Source: Pycnopodia helianthoides (lineage: Eukaryota; Echinodermata; Asteroidea; Forcipulatida; Asteriidae). From it: DNA of 64,000 bases. Position 1 is the first letter of the stretch. Every line of letters starts with the position of its first letter. The position numbers and the translations under genes were made by a program. Shown here piece after piece: positions 21,775 through 33,056 of the stretch. Below the pieces are notes generated by a model that saw only the letters and a program-made list of their open reading frames with translations, was not told where the DNA came from and made no database searches. The stretch lies in contig CM063247.1 of the NCBI GenBank assembly GCA_032158295.1, forward strand, positions 16,346,009 through 16,410,008, given 5' to 3'.

Positions 21775-21905
21775 AATTGACTATAGCAGGACTTGAACCT
21801 GCGACCTCCGGAATAACATGCCGGTGCTCAAACAACTGAGCTAACTGTATTGGTGGTCTCCCTATTTTGTCAATATCTTTTGTGTCAGTTTGTTACTTGA
21901 CACTA
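21775..21905 (-). mobile_element. SINE-1 copy
   Basis: Read on the minus strand: TTAGCTCAGTTGTTTGAGCA, anticodon-arm CCGGCATGTTATTCCGG (GTT with T at position 33), B box GGTTCAAGTCC, preceded by the ATTGACAAAATAGGGAGACC leader. The plus-strand right edge carries GTTACTTGACA. Confidence 0.8.
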
Positions 21906-22505
21906 ACTTTTGTATCTGAACATAGTATTCCCATTTATACTTTTCTGGATAACACAAGGTACTTCCGCTGTTTTCAACGAGGTACTGCAGATGTTTTCTT
22001 TGTGTGTTTTAACTGGTATGCTTTTCATTTATATCTTTGTAATCAACGAAACTGAGGGATTACTAAAAGTGCTTGGGTCTATACACACAAGGACAAAAAA
22101 ACCTGAATGTTGAAAACCCATGTAATTGATTAGGGACTGACAACCCAACCCACGGATGCTGCAGATGTCAAAGATGAGATTGATTAGGGTCTTAAGGGAT
22201 GAAAGTCAGTTTAAAGTTACCATGAAGCCATATTAGGCACAAAAAAAACAAAAAAAACATGTTTCTTCAAAAATGGCTGCCTGGTTCATTTTTCAAGACA
22301 ACCGGCCGGGCTATTTTTCAAGATGGTTGCCAGCTTTTTACGGTGTGTTGTTTCAGTGTACTCAAGACTCAAAATACGATTTTATTTATTTTTAAATTTA
22401 TTTATTTTCGTCAGAGATCGTTAAAATTTATCCTTAAAAAGAACAAGAAAAACAAGAAAAAAGGAGGCAGCCTCTTAAAAGGAAGCGGGCAAGGATGCTA
22501 TAAAC

Positions 22506-22640
22506 ACAGGCATGCAACTTTTCCTCGGATCAGCTGATTTCCTCTTTTTTATTCTCAGTTTTACCATTCAAAATTTAAAAATACTGCACAAAATCTTTGA
22601 AATTTCCTCTTTTTTGGTGAAGTTACAGTTGCATGCCTGT
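22506..22640. mobile_element. Short inverted-repeat element (M)
   Basis: Ends ACAGGCATGCAACTTT and AGTTGCATGCCTGT form a terminal inverted repeat around a 100-bp interior that itself repeats TTTCCTCTTTTTT. It is a single copy here, and the superfamily is unassigned. Confidence 0.5.
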
Positions 22641-23400
22641 AAACATGTTTTGTTTTTTTCCGTCTTTTTTTGGCCTTGGTCTTTAATTATTTAGTAACGT
22701 TTCTTGGCAATGGGGAGAGGGTCCATGTTCAGATGAACAAACACTGACAGGTATTTTCCTTGACGTTGTCTCTGACTGAGCGCAGTGTCTCTGGTCTTGT
22801 CTTTAATTTCAATTCAACTTGCTTTGTTGTACGACACTTTGACAGCTCACAGACTACCTGAAAAGCCACTTGACAGAATCCTCTAATTGGTTCCTCGCCA
22901 AAGCGGAAGAATCCATCAACCCGGGAATCAAATCACGTGATCGCCATCGCCCAGCGTTTTGATCCTTTGACCTGGGGAGGATGGTCGGAGAGAAAAAGAA
23001 AAAGAAAACGAAAAAGAAGGAGTCGTATTTGATTAGGCAGCCAGCACTGAGTGCATTTAATTGAATCCAACAACATATCAATCGAATGCAATCAAATGAT
23101 TAGACCTTGTAATGATGAATTGGCTCTAATGGGCTTGTGGAAATGAAGAGAGAAGCTTAGGGGTTCCCCTGATGGAGGCTACCTCACGTGCCGCCGCCGC
23201 CCCGTAGTGGACTTGCTTATCACAAACTCATCAGGGAGGAGAATGTACTTGTACATGTACATCCAATTTATTACTCTACCTTGTTTTGGGTTCTGTACAG
23301 GCATTAAAGGAAGCAAGTGCACACATCTGTAAGGATGACAAATATCTTTTTGTAGATTTGAAGCTTGGCATGGTGTCGATTGGCAACTATACTTATTTCC
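22641..23400. other. No gene recognised
   Basis: AAG-rich run at 22994-23020. The minus frame 22854-23081 owes its poly-F to it. Nothing else seen. Confidence 0.4.
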
Positions 23401-23480
23401 TTCAATGGTCTCTTCTTGGAATAAGTGGTTCTGAGAAAAACCAGAGGTGAGATTATTGTCTCAACGTTTTGAAGAGTAAG
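23400..23480 (-). repeat. Hammerhead-unit flank, inverted fragment
   Basis: On the minus strand, AAAACGTTGAGAC is followed by CTCACCTCTGGTTTTTCTCA and GAACCAC, the same order as at 24416-24465. It marks an old inverted copy of the hammerhead-bearing unit that has lost the CTGANGA side. Confidence 0.5.
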
Positions 23481-23593
23481 TTCAGTTTTGTCCTCTAGAG
23501 TAATTCCTAAACCCTGGCATCGTTCTACCTATGAGATGTTCTGCAATGTGATGTCCATTATTGGTTGACAGGTTTTACATTCAGTGTCACTAA

Positions 23594-23931
23594 CAGGGCT
23601 CGAATTTTACACTGGACCGCTGGCCCGAGGCCAGTGATTTTAGCATCGGGCCAGTAAACTCATGTCCGGACAAGTCCAGCAGTCTTGTGTTTGTGTTCAA
23701 ATGTTGACTTTCAGTCCGATAAACACAATTCTGTTGATTATCAAAGACTACTTACCCATAATATACAATTGAGATAAATCTTCTCTTAGTGCTTTTCCAA
23801 ATTCAAACAGTTCAATTATTAACCCTTGTAGGCATTTTTTCTTCTCACTTCAACTCTGGTCTTGTACTAAAAAATATTTTGAGCTACAAGCCCTGTAGTC
23901 ATGTGGGTTTTTCCCCCAAATTCTAGCCCTG
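23594..23931 (+). mobile_element. hAT-like MITE, family L (copy L2)
   Basis: CAGGGCTCGAATTTTACAC to AAATTCTAGCCCTG. The first 120 bp are nearly identical to L1. A short internal deletion removes the TCCGGTCCAG block. Confidence 0.78.
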
Positions 23932-24210
23932 CAACAGCCAAGAGATTATCATATTATAATGCCTGTACAGAAACCTCCAACAGTCTTTTTCACTGGTTGC
24001 CCTCTCAACCCCCCCCCCCCTTTGGACGCACTACACGCCTCTCTATTCCAGTCACATGGAGGCAATTCCAAGATGTATTGAACGAGTTTCTTCCCACGCA
24101 CTGCTGCACTCTGGAATTCCTTGCCTGCATCCTGTTTCCCTGGCTGCCTATAATTTGTCGCAGTTCGAGCGTAATGTGAATTGGTTTCTTTTAACTTAAT
24201 TCTCCACGCT
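23932..24210 (+). pseudogene. LINE ORF2 C-terminal relic
   Basis: One frame reads SFFPRTAALWNSLPASCFP. After a frameshift it continues AAYNLSQFERNVNWFLLT then stop. The LWNSLPAS---P--YNL--F---V order is the standard end of many CR1/L2/Jockey-type ORF2 proteins. A C tract at 24009-24020 and the frameshift kill it. L2 lies immediately upstream. Confidence 0.7.
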
Positions 24211-24388
24211 TTTTCTTTTTGCTATCTCTGTTGTGTATAAACCCGTACCTCGGGTGCCTTGTGAGGGGCAAAACTTCCATTAAATTTAGTTTTTAAAGAT
24301 GTAGGATAGCGGCAGTGCAGTTAATTACGAGAAGTCCCCCCGATCCACAAAGCTAGAGAGGATGAGTTTGCACTCATCCTCTTGAGAG

Positions 24389-24428
24389 CTAGAAGATAAA
24401 CAGAGCACACTGTTGGAAACTTTGAGAC
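24389..24428 (+). ncRNA. Hammerhead-like motif, decayed copy
   Basis: Aligns with copy 35021: CTAGAAGAT, AACAG, loop AGCACA, CTGTT, GGAAACTTTGAGAC. The CTGANGA box is broken (CTAGAAGA), so it cannot be active. It is followed by CTCACCTCTGGTTCATCTCA. Confidence 0.4.
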
Positions 24429-24551
24429 TCGTCTCACCTCTGGTTCATCTCAGAACCACCACTTCTTTGAATGACCACTGAATGACTGTACACTGAAACC
24501 ACTGAAACCTCTGAGTCCTTATAAATAGTCCAGCATGTCTTACACTCTTCA

Positions 24552-24595
24552 GTCTCCTGACGATGACTAGAGCAAGCTAGTCGAAACGTTGAGAC
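24552..24595 (+). ncRNA. Hammerhead-ribozyme-like motif (best copy)
   Basis: Stem I GTCTC (24552-24556) pairs with GAGAC (24591-24595). CTGACGA (24557-24563) matches the CUGANGA box. Stem II GACTAG/CTAGTC has six Watson-Crick pairs around AGCAAG (24565-24582). GAAA follows at 24583-24586, then CGTT (24587-24590), with U as the residue at the expected cleavage site. One unpaired T (24564) lies between CTGACGA and stem II, and stem III would be only ACGU, so activity would need dimers, as proposed for some retroelement hammerheads. It could instead be a plain hairpin. Confidence 0.6.
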
Positions 24596-24604
24596 CAAAA
24601 AGAA

Positions 24605-24870
24605 CTCACTCCGCGGCAGTTCAGTTAATTACGAGAAGTCCCCCCGATCCACAAAGCTAAAGTAGTAGTCCAGGCCGATTTCCTACCTCCCGCCCAGGTA
24701 GTAGTTAATAAGCAGGACAGTTCTTTTCAGAACTGAGAAGTCTCCCGAATTTCAAAAAAACCTACTCCGCGGTAGTAGAATAAATAGCAAGACAAGTTCT
24801 CTAAAGAACAAATCTACACAGCAAGTAGATATTTTTTACACATGGTGTTACTGCAAACCGAATATATACT
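24605..24870 (+). mobile_element. Fold-back family P, right-arm copy
   Basis: CTCCGCGGCAGTTCAGTTAA leads into the shared body (AAGCTAAAGTAGTAGTCCAG; CTACCTCCCGCCCAGG) and ends GCAAACCGAATATATAC. Then ATACCTCACCATGCAATGCC matches, inverted, the outer flank of 51708-51730. A partial copy of the start (GTGCAGTTAATTACGAGAAG) also lies at 24316-24350. Confidence 0.75.
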
Positions 24871-24879
24871 GATACCTCA

Positions 24880-26300
24880 CCATGCAATGCCTCAAAACCC
24901 ATACACCACTTCTTTCAGAAGAAGATTACTACAGGGTTGTCCCCCTCAAACTAGTTTATTCTCTGATGATGCGCATAGGCAGGAACTGGAACTGAATCTT
25001 ACTAGAGTGGGTGGGGAGTGTGTGCTCCTTAACCCTCTTGCTGTCTGACCATTCAATACCATTCAAGTGGTTTTGAATGATAGATCAACTATGCCAGCCT
25101 GCAATATGATACCATGAGGGAATGCATGTACACAGTACACAGTTAGTTCTGTGCGCAGTTGTGCCACCGTACACAACCTTGGCAGTCGAATGGTTTCAAA
25201 TGGTTGGTCAACTCACTGGTAAATGTTGCCAAGAGTCGGTGACAGTAGGATGGTTAAACTAGTTTATTCTCAAGTAGGATTTAAAACTTTGCACGGTGGG
25301 AACACAATCAAGTGAGGTTTGCGGAGACATCGAGTACATAAACCATATTTATGAGTTGTGTCAGTTCTGCGAAGAACTGGTGGTTTGTCAACTTGTCGTT
25401 TCTCTGCTGGACTCCGCTGCTGTGTGCAGCTTAAGTACAGCCAAAGAGGCTTAGCTAACAGGTAGCCTTAGCTCAATGGTGTGTGAAGACGGGAACTGGA
25501 ATGGGATAAGCTGATGGGCTTAGCTTGATGATGCGCATAGGCAGGAACTGGAACTGGGTGGGGAGTGTGTGCTCACTGAACTGTGTAGGAGGCCTAGTGG
25601 AGACTGAGGGTATAGAGGGTATATTTTATTCTCATCACTTTGTAAAGATCTGACTTCTTCGTTTGGTAAAATTTTAACACTTGTTATCTTTCTGAATATT
25701 ATATTATGACATCACACTTTGCTTAGCAGTAAAGATTGATACACATATCTTAAGATTAATCTTAGCTGTATGTGAAACCAAGCCCTTGTCCCATGTACAT
25801 TATTGTAGTCTGGAGTTGTCAATCAAGTTTATGAACATCAAATAATTTCAGTGTCAGCTCAGTATTAGGGGAACATTTAATAGAACTCCACTATACAAAC
25901 TTTCATATTGGTCATTCATTGGATCATAGTCTAGGCCACCTTAGTAAAATATGACTAATATTACCCTTTCAGCTGTCATTGGAAAGTGTTTAAAGTTCCT
26001 CAAGAGATTTATTTTGGTTAATATGACTTTTGAAAATATTTATCTAGCAGACCAATTAATTGAGATTTTAGAGGTATGACTCTCATTGCTTATAGTCAAC
26101 GATAGCGAAATGCAGTTTTGAATTCGTAATGAGTGCTATACAATGTAGTCTATAAGATTAGTACATGCACTACACGTGGGCGGACGAGACACACCGATTA
26201 GGCACATATTCAATTAGAAATCCTCACTCTGAATCGACTGAATCCAAAGTAAATGGACGCGCCACTGCTTGATGGAAGGCGGCATGCGTCTAAAATGTCA
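24880..26300. other. No gene recognised; one short direct duplication
   Basis: GATGATGCGCATAGGCAGGA and the following TGGGTGGGGAGTGTGTGCTC occur at 24966-25026 and again at 25527-25574. At 25700-25790 lies a diverged copy of the N unit (GACATCACACTTTGCTTAGC). The rest looks single copy. Confidence 0.45.
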
Positions 26301-26309
26301 CTGTCCTGC

Positions 26310-26500
26310 TATCAGTATAAATGTTCGGTTTGCGTTAGCACCGTGCGATAATATCGACTGCTCTTTAGCTGTGTTGATTTGTTCTGATAAGAAATAATCC
26401 TTCTGTTTATCTACTGCGGGAGGAGTAGATTGGGAATCAGGAGACTGTCGAGTTCACTTAGAGCTCGTCCTGTTGTTTGTTTACTACCGTGGAACTGCAA
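26310..26500 (-). mobile_element. Fold-back family P, decayed left-arm copy
   Basis: TTCGGTTTGCGTTAGCACCG, CTCTTTAGCTGTGTTGATTT, ACTGCGGGAGGAGTAGA and TTTACTACCGTGGA match, with many changes, the left arm of the fold-back element at 51750-51850. Confidence 0.45.
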
Positions 26501-26513
26501 GAACTCTGTAACA

Positions 26514-27017
26514 CAGGGCTCAAATTTTACACTGGACCGCTGGCCAGAGGCCAGTGATTTTAGCATCGGGCCAGTAAACTCGTGTCCGGACAGGTCCGGC
26601 GGTCTTGTGTTTATGTTGACTTTCAGTCTGTTAAATTCAATTGTTGATTATTGAAGACTACAATGTATTTACCCATAATAAACAAATGCGATCAATCTTC
26701 TCTTAGTGCTTTTTCAAATTCAAACAGTTCAACTATTAACCTTTGTAAGCATTTTTTCTTCTCACTTCTCACTTTATGTTGACTTTCAGTCTGTTAAATT
26801 CAATTGTTGATTATTGAAGACTACATTGTACTTACCCATAATAAACAAATGAGATCAATCTTCTCTTAGTGCTTTTTCAAACAGTTCAGTTATTGACCTG
26901 TGTAGGCATTTTTTTCTTCTCACTTCAATTCTGGTCTTGTACTCAAAATTCCTGTCCACTAAATATTTTGAGCTACCCCTGCAGTCATGTGGGTTTTTCC
27001 CCTAAATTCTAGCCCTG
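26514..27017 (+). mobile_element. hAT-like MITE, family L (copy L3), internally duplicated
   Basis: CAGGGCTCAAATTTTACAC to AAATTCTAGCCCTG. It is about 150 bp longer than L1 because the block starting TTTATGTTGACTTTCAGTCT is present twice in tandem (26610 and 26772). Flanks GTAACAC and GTATCAC could be a degenerate target duplication if the element starts at AGGGCT. Confidence 0.78.
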
Positions 27018-27205
27018 TATCACTGTAATTTAATTTAATACTAATAGATGTAATAGTAGTTTTTAACAATTTGGTGTCACCCTACACTGATGTGTAATAT
27101 TATATTCAAAGCTTTTTCTGGGTCCTGCGGAAATGAATTTTCATTAAGCTGTTAAAATGTATTCGGTAACTGCTGCTAACTAATTCGAACTAGCCTCTCC
27201 TCAGC

Positions 27206-27400
27206 GGGCACGCTTGGTGGCTTAGGTGTTAGATATCTGCTCTAGAATGCAGGGGTCATTGGTTCAAATCCCACCTGAGTGGTATGCCCTGTGGATTGTT
27301 TGTCCACAGGACTCGGGAGAGCACTGAGTATACAGTGCTAATTATCAGTAACGCACATTGGGGTAGAGTGAAGCCAAATTATTATTCATAATTGTATTAT
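27206..27400 (+). mobile_element. SINE-4 copy
   Basis: Head with TTGGTGGCTTAGGTGTTAGA, CTGCTCTAGAATGCAG and B box GGTTCAAATCCCACCTGAG, then a body TGTCCACAGGACTCGGGAGA and GAGTATACAGTG. The body recurs at 62232-62360. Confidence 0.65.
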
Positions 27401-27732
27401 TCAGGCGTGTGGATTCTCAGGATATTGTTCTGAGCATTTCAGGATTTTCTTAAAATCTCCTTGAGCCTTCAAATTTCCTTGAAAGAAGTAAAGCAGTCAC
27501 CAATGGGAGAAAGACATAATCTGCACTGTGTCCAAACCTGTAGGTTGTTATTTCTGGTGAAGCACAGAGTCTGTAAGCCTCCTGAATGGTCATATCTGCA
27601 AGGGATTTTGGGTCTAGAATAAGGGGGCTTTAGACCCGTAAACCTTGCTCATAAATTTTCAAATTTGTCAAATCTCACCACTGATTATTATTCTTCCATC
27701 AGGAACAAAGAACACAATAATCTTAGTTTTCA

Positions 27733-28162
27733 CCTTAATAATAATAATATAACGAATTTGTATAGCGCCTACTGCAGGCCAGCTTCTAAGCGCTTAACAT
27801 TCAGTATTTTCCTGCAAGGTATTGTGGAACTACATTTTGAAGTATTAGACCTACATGTATTCCTTTACATAGCACCATGTAATGGTTTACAAGGTGCTGT
27901 GGCGCAATATGCAGCCAATCAAACCAGGAACACCGGGGCGAACCCCTTCTCTTTTTGATAAGTACACTGGGTTCTTTTACGTGCATTACACAACACAAGG
28001 GACCAACGGCTTTACGTCCCATCCGAAGGATGCAGCAATAATGGTTAAGTGTCTTGCTTAAGGACACAAGTGTCATGACCGGGACTCGAACCCACACTCT
28101 GCTGAACAGAAACACCAGAGCTTGAGTCCGGTGCTCTTATCCGCTCTGCCACGACACGCCCT
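27733..28162 (-). mobile_element. SINE-2, near full length
   Basis: On the minus strand: head GGCGTGTCGTGGCAGAGCGG, long variable arm ending in TCTGTTCAGCAGAGTGTGGG, B box GGTTCGAGTCCCGG, then GACACTTGTGTCCTTAAGCA, central domain CCTTCGGATGGGACGTAAAG, CACCTTGTAAACCATTACAT, 3' AGCGCTTAGAAGC and a TTATTATTATTA tail. The head is of the Ser/Leu class because of its long variable region. Confidence 0.85.
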
Positions 28163-28164
28163 TA

Positions 28165-29440
28165 CACCAAATCATGGTGAATCACTGTATATTCAGTGTT
28201 TCACAGTTTTGGGGGGAAATAGCGCACATAGCAAAATTAACATGGATAAGGGTGAGTCTCTTAAAAGAGCTTCAGGAAATAGAGATAAACTAGGAAAGAT
28301 TGTTCCAAATCATTGGTCCAGCTACACTGGACTTTGTTTGCACAGGGAACATTCAAGTGAGTGACGCCAAGTTGTGGACGGAAGAAAAAATGTAATATGG
28401 CAGTAAATTGGAAAGATATTTAGGAGAAGATTTGGTTCAAGCATTTATAAACAAAAAATCCTCAATTTATAACTAAAAGATTTTCCCCCATAAAAGGTGT
28501 AGAAAGAATTCTATTTCTACCAATCACTATAGTTTGTTAGACAGAGAGCAGTGCCCCTATGTGTTTTGTTTTGTTTTTCACTTGAGCACATCAGACCTAG
28601 TTTCATTTTCACACAAATATAAAGAGCTCTTCACACACAGCAGCTTTTTTTGTGTGCGGCTTTGCAAGTTGATGTTAGCAGACTGAGGTGTGAAACACTG
28701 GTGTGAAAATCGTTTAAAAAAACATGAAGTGTCATAAGGGAGGCTTTTTTTAATACAGATTGTCTACTAGGGGTGTCAGGTGGTGTAGTGCACTCACCAT
28801 GTCTGAAGTCAAATGAATGGAAAGGACTGATTTGAGTTTAGTAGTTCCGATCGGGTATATATGTGCTTCTTGAAAATATATGTGCAGACTATGCAACAAT
28901 AATGAAACTTTTCTCCTCAAAATGCGCAGTGTTACGTTGTAAGTGTCACTATTTTTGCATCTTGCACTGGCATCACACCTGTCTACCGTCTGCCCATGGT
29001 ATGCCATTTTGGGAGTGAAACTGCATGGTGCACGTTTAACTGTACGTGTATCACTAGCCCAGGTTGGACTCCTCGGCCGTGTACTTCGGTCAGTACAGTG
29101 CAACAGACACTGGCGTCCTACCAGGGCTAGGGTATCACCGACATTGTGCACTGCACAGTAACACATGGGGGTATCTGACTCCCAAAATGGTGCAAACCAA
29201 GATTGATCTCTGTTCATGACGTCAAGTGAATTGGGTTCAAGCACAGATTTGTACGTACGTGTTCCAGAACAGCAACCTACAGCTGGAGACATCATGGCAC
29301 CTCCTTGAACCAGACACACATTTGGGAGTTAGATTTTTCAGTGTTATTCTCCTAGCAGGGGTTTGAACAACCAATGTAACCTTGCCCTCAACTCGCAAAG
29401 TTTTAAAAAGTGTTGTATTAAATCTGAAGTGTCGAGTAAC
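28165..29440. other. No gene recognised; one long unassigned open frame
   Basis: The minus frame 29319-28750 stays open for 189 codons but contains no domain I know. It lacks splice context, is rich in Ser, Thr, Cys and His, and overlaps a plus frame. I treat it as chance or as the relic of an unknown element. Confidence 0.35.
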
Positions 29441-29665
29441 AAACCACAAGGGAAACTGACTGGGTTAGTTTATAAAAAATTGACTAGAGCGGGACTTGAA
29501 CCTGCGACTTCCGGATTAACTTTCAGGCTTTCCCTATTTTGTCAAGGTCTTAGGGAGACTGCCAACATAGGCCTAGATAGCTCAATTGGTAGAGTGCTGG
29601 CACCTTAATCCGGAGGTTGCAGGTTCACGTCCTGCTCTAGACAGTTTTGTCTTTGTTCACCCAGA
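29441..29665. mobile_element. SINE-1 pair, inverted then direct
   Basis: A minus-strand head (GACTAGAGCGGGACTTGAAC, plus-strand reading) is directly followed by a plus-strand head (GCCTAGATAGCTCAATTGG; CCTTAATCCGGAGG; B box GGTTCACGTCC). The flanking words are AACCACAAGGGAAACTGACT and TTTGTCTTTGTTCACCCAG. Head-to-head arrangement also occurs at 59140. Confidence 0.8.
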
Positions 29666-29879
29666 AATTAAATCTAAAGTGTTCAGAATTCTGCTGGAGA
29701 TAAAAAAGTTGTTGATGATGTGGATTTGATATCTTGAATTCACACACTGAGGAGGAAGTGATGGCTTCGATATAATTTTGTTCCTTGAATTTATATCAGT
29801 AAAGTGAAAAACAGGAATGAATTGAAAAACTTCACATAACTTGAACATTAGTTAGTAATATGTTGGCATGGAAATTGTT

Positions 29880-30220
29880 GCTGAGCGGTTCAGTGAATCA
29901 GATTCAAGTTGTGGTGGCTGAATCATTGGACTAAGGGTTGGATTCCAACTCCAGGCACTTGTGTCCTTGAGCAAGGCACTCAACCATAATTGCTTCTCTC
30001 ACCTAGGTGTATAAATGGGAACCTGAGAGGGCCGAGACAGCCTTGTATTGGATTAACACCTTGCACTAGATTAATCAGCTTGGGGTTGTGACTCCCCCGA
30101 GAGTTGAGAAAGTTTGAGGAATGCTCTTTTTTGATGAACAGGGATAATAATGTCGTGAAGCACCTTGATCTAGCTAGCTTTGTGCGATATCTAAGAACCA
30201 AGTATTATTTTCATAACTAT
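29880..30220 (+). mobile_element. SINE-3 copy
   Basis: CACTTGTGTCCTTGAGCAAG, CATAATTGCTTCTCTCACCT, then AATGGGAACCTGAGAGGGCC and a tail AAGAACCAAGTATTATT. The tRNA head is decayed. Confidence 0.6.
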
Positions 30221-30229
30221 TCTTATGCA

Positions 30230-31090
30230 TACACACAGAGACAGCGTTTATCCCTTAATTTTGTATAAAATTATAAACAGTTACTCCATCCCTTTTACTC
30301 TTAAAACATGCGACGTTTGAAGAACCTGCAAAAGTAACAACTCTTACATTAAAGGTTTGGGGGAGGGAAGGCCACTGAGACTCTCCTGTCAACCTCTGAG
30401 ATTGGCCACAGTATCCCATGACTTGCAACTCCAGGATTGGGTTTCTGGGCTCACAGCAAAAAACGGTCCACGCTTACAAAAATAACATTGACTCAAACGA
30501 TATCCAAAAAGGTATAAAACATAAAGAAATAAACTGCGCACACATTTGCCTGATGGTAAAGTAAACGATAAGTCCGCGAGTATACACGTTCTGATATCCA
30601 CAGGGACAAGCCAAGCTGTATCCGGTGTCCATGGCCAATTGCGACACTGTTTGATTTGGACTCAACGAAAAGCCACGCGCAGCTCGTTCGTGACTCAGCC
30701 GCCTGCCGACCGCTGTCCGAAATCTTGTCAAGCAATTGTAAAACACCAAATCTGACTTAATCCTTTTGTAGATTATAGTCTGACGATCTGACGTCAACCG
30801 GTGATGAATCTCTGGAAAGATGACAGATAACCCATAACTGCCACAGTGTTTTGGTTACATTAACTGCATTGAGCCGGATAGTTAGGACCAAGTGTGCGTC
30901 AGTGACATGATTTATTAAAATGACAGCAATTACGGATGAGAAATTTCAAACTTTTATCTGGATTCAGATTTTTTGAAGTCTGTCTGGTGGAAAAAAGCAG
31001 CTGTATTTTTCTTTAGATATATAGTAATTCTGCTCTTTGATCCACCTCTCTAATGCTGAGGACACTGTTCCCTAAAGCTACTTAAAATCT
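30230..31090. other. No gene recognised
   Basis: Three overlapping minus frames at 30389-30797 and a plus frame at 30546-30755 cover the same sequence without a recognisable motif. Confidence 0.4.
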
Positions 31091-31443
31091 TTAAAGGAAC
31101 ATTACAGAATTGGTAAGAAACAAACTTGTAAAATATACTTTTTTGATCACAGATTTACATAAAACTTACACGGTCTAATGATGATGATAGTAGAAAACAT
31201 CCCTTGAAATATTTCTGTCTGACATGCCATATTTGATGAGAAATGAATAAACTAATTTTTCGATTGGAGTTCATCGCTCAGTGAGCGTTTCATTCATTTG
31301 TTGAATCTATATGATTTCATGCAAATGCGTAATCGGTTTTTCACTATTTTCTCGTGACCCAGATGGCCGATCGATCTCAAACTTCTACAGGTTTGTCAGT
31401 TTATGTATATGGTGGATTACATAAAGTGCTAAATACACTGCCG
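31091..31443 (-). mobile_element. TTAA MITE, family C (copy C3, one end lost)
   Basis: TTAAAGGAACATTACAG at the left is the element's 3' end, so it lies on the minus strand. The centre CGCTCAGTGAGCG is a perfect 13-nt hairpin. The opposite terminus, beyond GTGCTAAATACACTGCC, is missing. Confidence 0.88.
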
Positions 31444-32400
31444 AAATGCCGTCATTTTAACCAGTTTGTGCTTGAGATCTTCCTTTTTTTCACAGAGCCA
31501 GTCTTTATATCACATGTTAATACACCCCCATGTGACCAGTCTTCGACCAATCAGAGTGCATAAACTCGCTGAGGTGCTCATTAAAGGCGGGTTTAAGATT
31601 GTTCCTGTATCATATATTAGAAGTAAAAACCTTTACTGGCTGCAATGTTTTGGTTGGTCTAGAGCACCCACAGCTAGTAGATCTCGACGAGCAACAACAT
31701 CTTCCATCTGTCAATCCGGACCATGTAAATCTTACCTTGGGTTCCTGAGCAATTTAACAAAATGAGTCCGACACAGAAGCAGGTTCCTCTTTGATGGATG
31801 GGTATAGGTTTTCAATTCAATGTCTAAGTCCGGTAGATCTGTGAAGAAGAAGAAAAAAAGGCCCCGATCACCTGTCACAGACAGGGCTGTCTCTGTCATT
31901 GCATCTTTCCTGTTTGGAGTATAGATGTACAAGTACTGCAGGTGTTTTTTTAAAAGCATTTCTGGAGTTGTTGTGATCATTGCTGTATTAAATCCTTCTT
32001 ATTCAGGACAGATCCAATAGAAGATTATCACAGCTTGTACATCTTTGCCTTTTAAAAAACATATATACACAGAGCTGCTTACTCTCTCTGATTCTGCAGA
32101 AAGTTCCCTGAAATTAAACCAATCTTTCTGTGTTCTGGTGAATAAATTTTGAAAATCTTCTTGACGATGGAAACTTTTTCCTTTTGAAGTTGAATGTAAT
32201 TCTAAATATCTCCCCGATTGTCGTACAACACCCCCCCCCCCCTCTGATTGCAAGGTGCAAATGTTGGAAGCTCTGTATAATATAATTACTATCCGACTGT
32301 GAGATGTTTATGAAGAGTACTTTTGGAAGAAGAATAAATCTGTTATCTTTCAAGAACAGAACAAAAAAAACAAGCTCAAATGATGAAGTTGTTAAGTAAC
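31444..32400. other. No gene recognised
   Basis: C tract at 32229-32241. No domain in any frame. SINE-2 follows. Confidence 0.35.
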
Positions 32401-32404
32401 AAAA

Positions 32405-32800
32405 ATATTTCTAACAATATTAACAATAATAATAACAGCAGTTCATTTATAATGCGCCATAATGACACTCCTGGGGCCAGATTATCAAATCTGGTGAAGA
32501 TTGTTAAGAATTATTTGATGAGACAAAGCAACCATAATACAACACCTTGAAAGAGATACTTGAAAGGTGAGGTTGTGCATATGTTGCTACTGGACTGTGT
32601 GAGAAACACTGGGGCTAACCCCTTCTCTTTACGATAAACGTACTGGGTTATTTTATACATGCATTACACAACACAAGGGACCTATAGCTTTACGTCCCAT
32701 CCAGAAGGACCAAGCATTAATGGTTAAATGTCTTGCTTAGGGACACAAGATTTGCTTGACATCAAGACCTGGAGTCAAGCCCACACGCAAACAGGTGCAA
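32405..32800 (-). mobile_element. SINE-2, diverged copy
   Basis: On the minus strand: GACACTTG-like spacer, domain CTTCTGGATGGGACGTAAAG, GGTCCCTTGTGTTGTGTAAT, AAGAGAAGGGGTTAGCCCCA, and an AATAATAAT tail. The tRNA head is badly decayed. Confidence 0.75.
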
Positions 32801-33056
32801 TATAATGATAATTCAGTACACGTTTAGTAATGTAATAATGTCCTGATGTTATAACCCCTACAGTCTTTCTTCTTGTAGCCTTCGAGAGGCTCTGCTAGGG
32901 TTGAAATGTCATAAACAAATTTTGCATTTATACCACAGGTCACTCTGGTTGGTAAGCAGCTTGCAACAGCTCAATCCTGGGTTTTTTCTTTTCATAATCC
33001 TGAATTGTAACATTTCCCATGCAAGGTAAAAAAAAAAAAACTCAAAAGATGAAAGC

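Noticed and set aside
23302..23446. Open plus frame with an AG acceptor (TTCTGTACAG) and a GTGAGA donor, resembling an exon
   Set aside because: Its 3' third is an inverted copy of the hammerhead-unit flank (compare 24416-24465), and the translation matches nothing I know.
28750..29319. 189-codon minus-strand open frame
   Set aside because: No domain, overlapping open frame on the other strand, and no splice or start context; not called as a gene.
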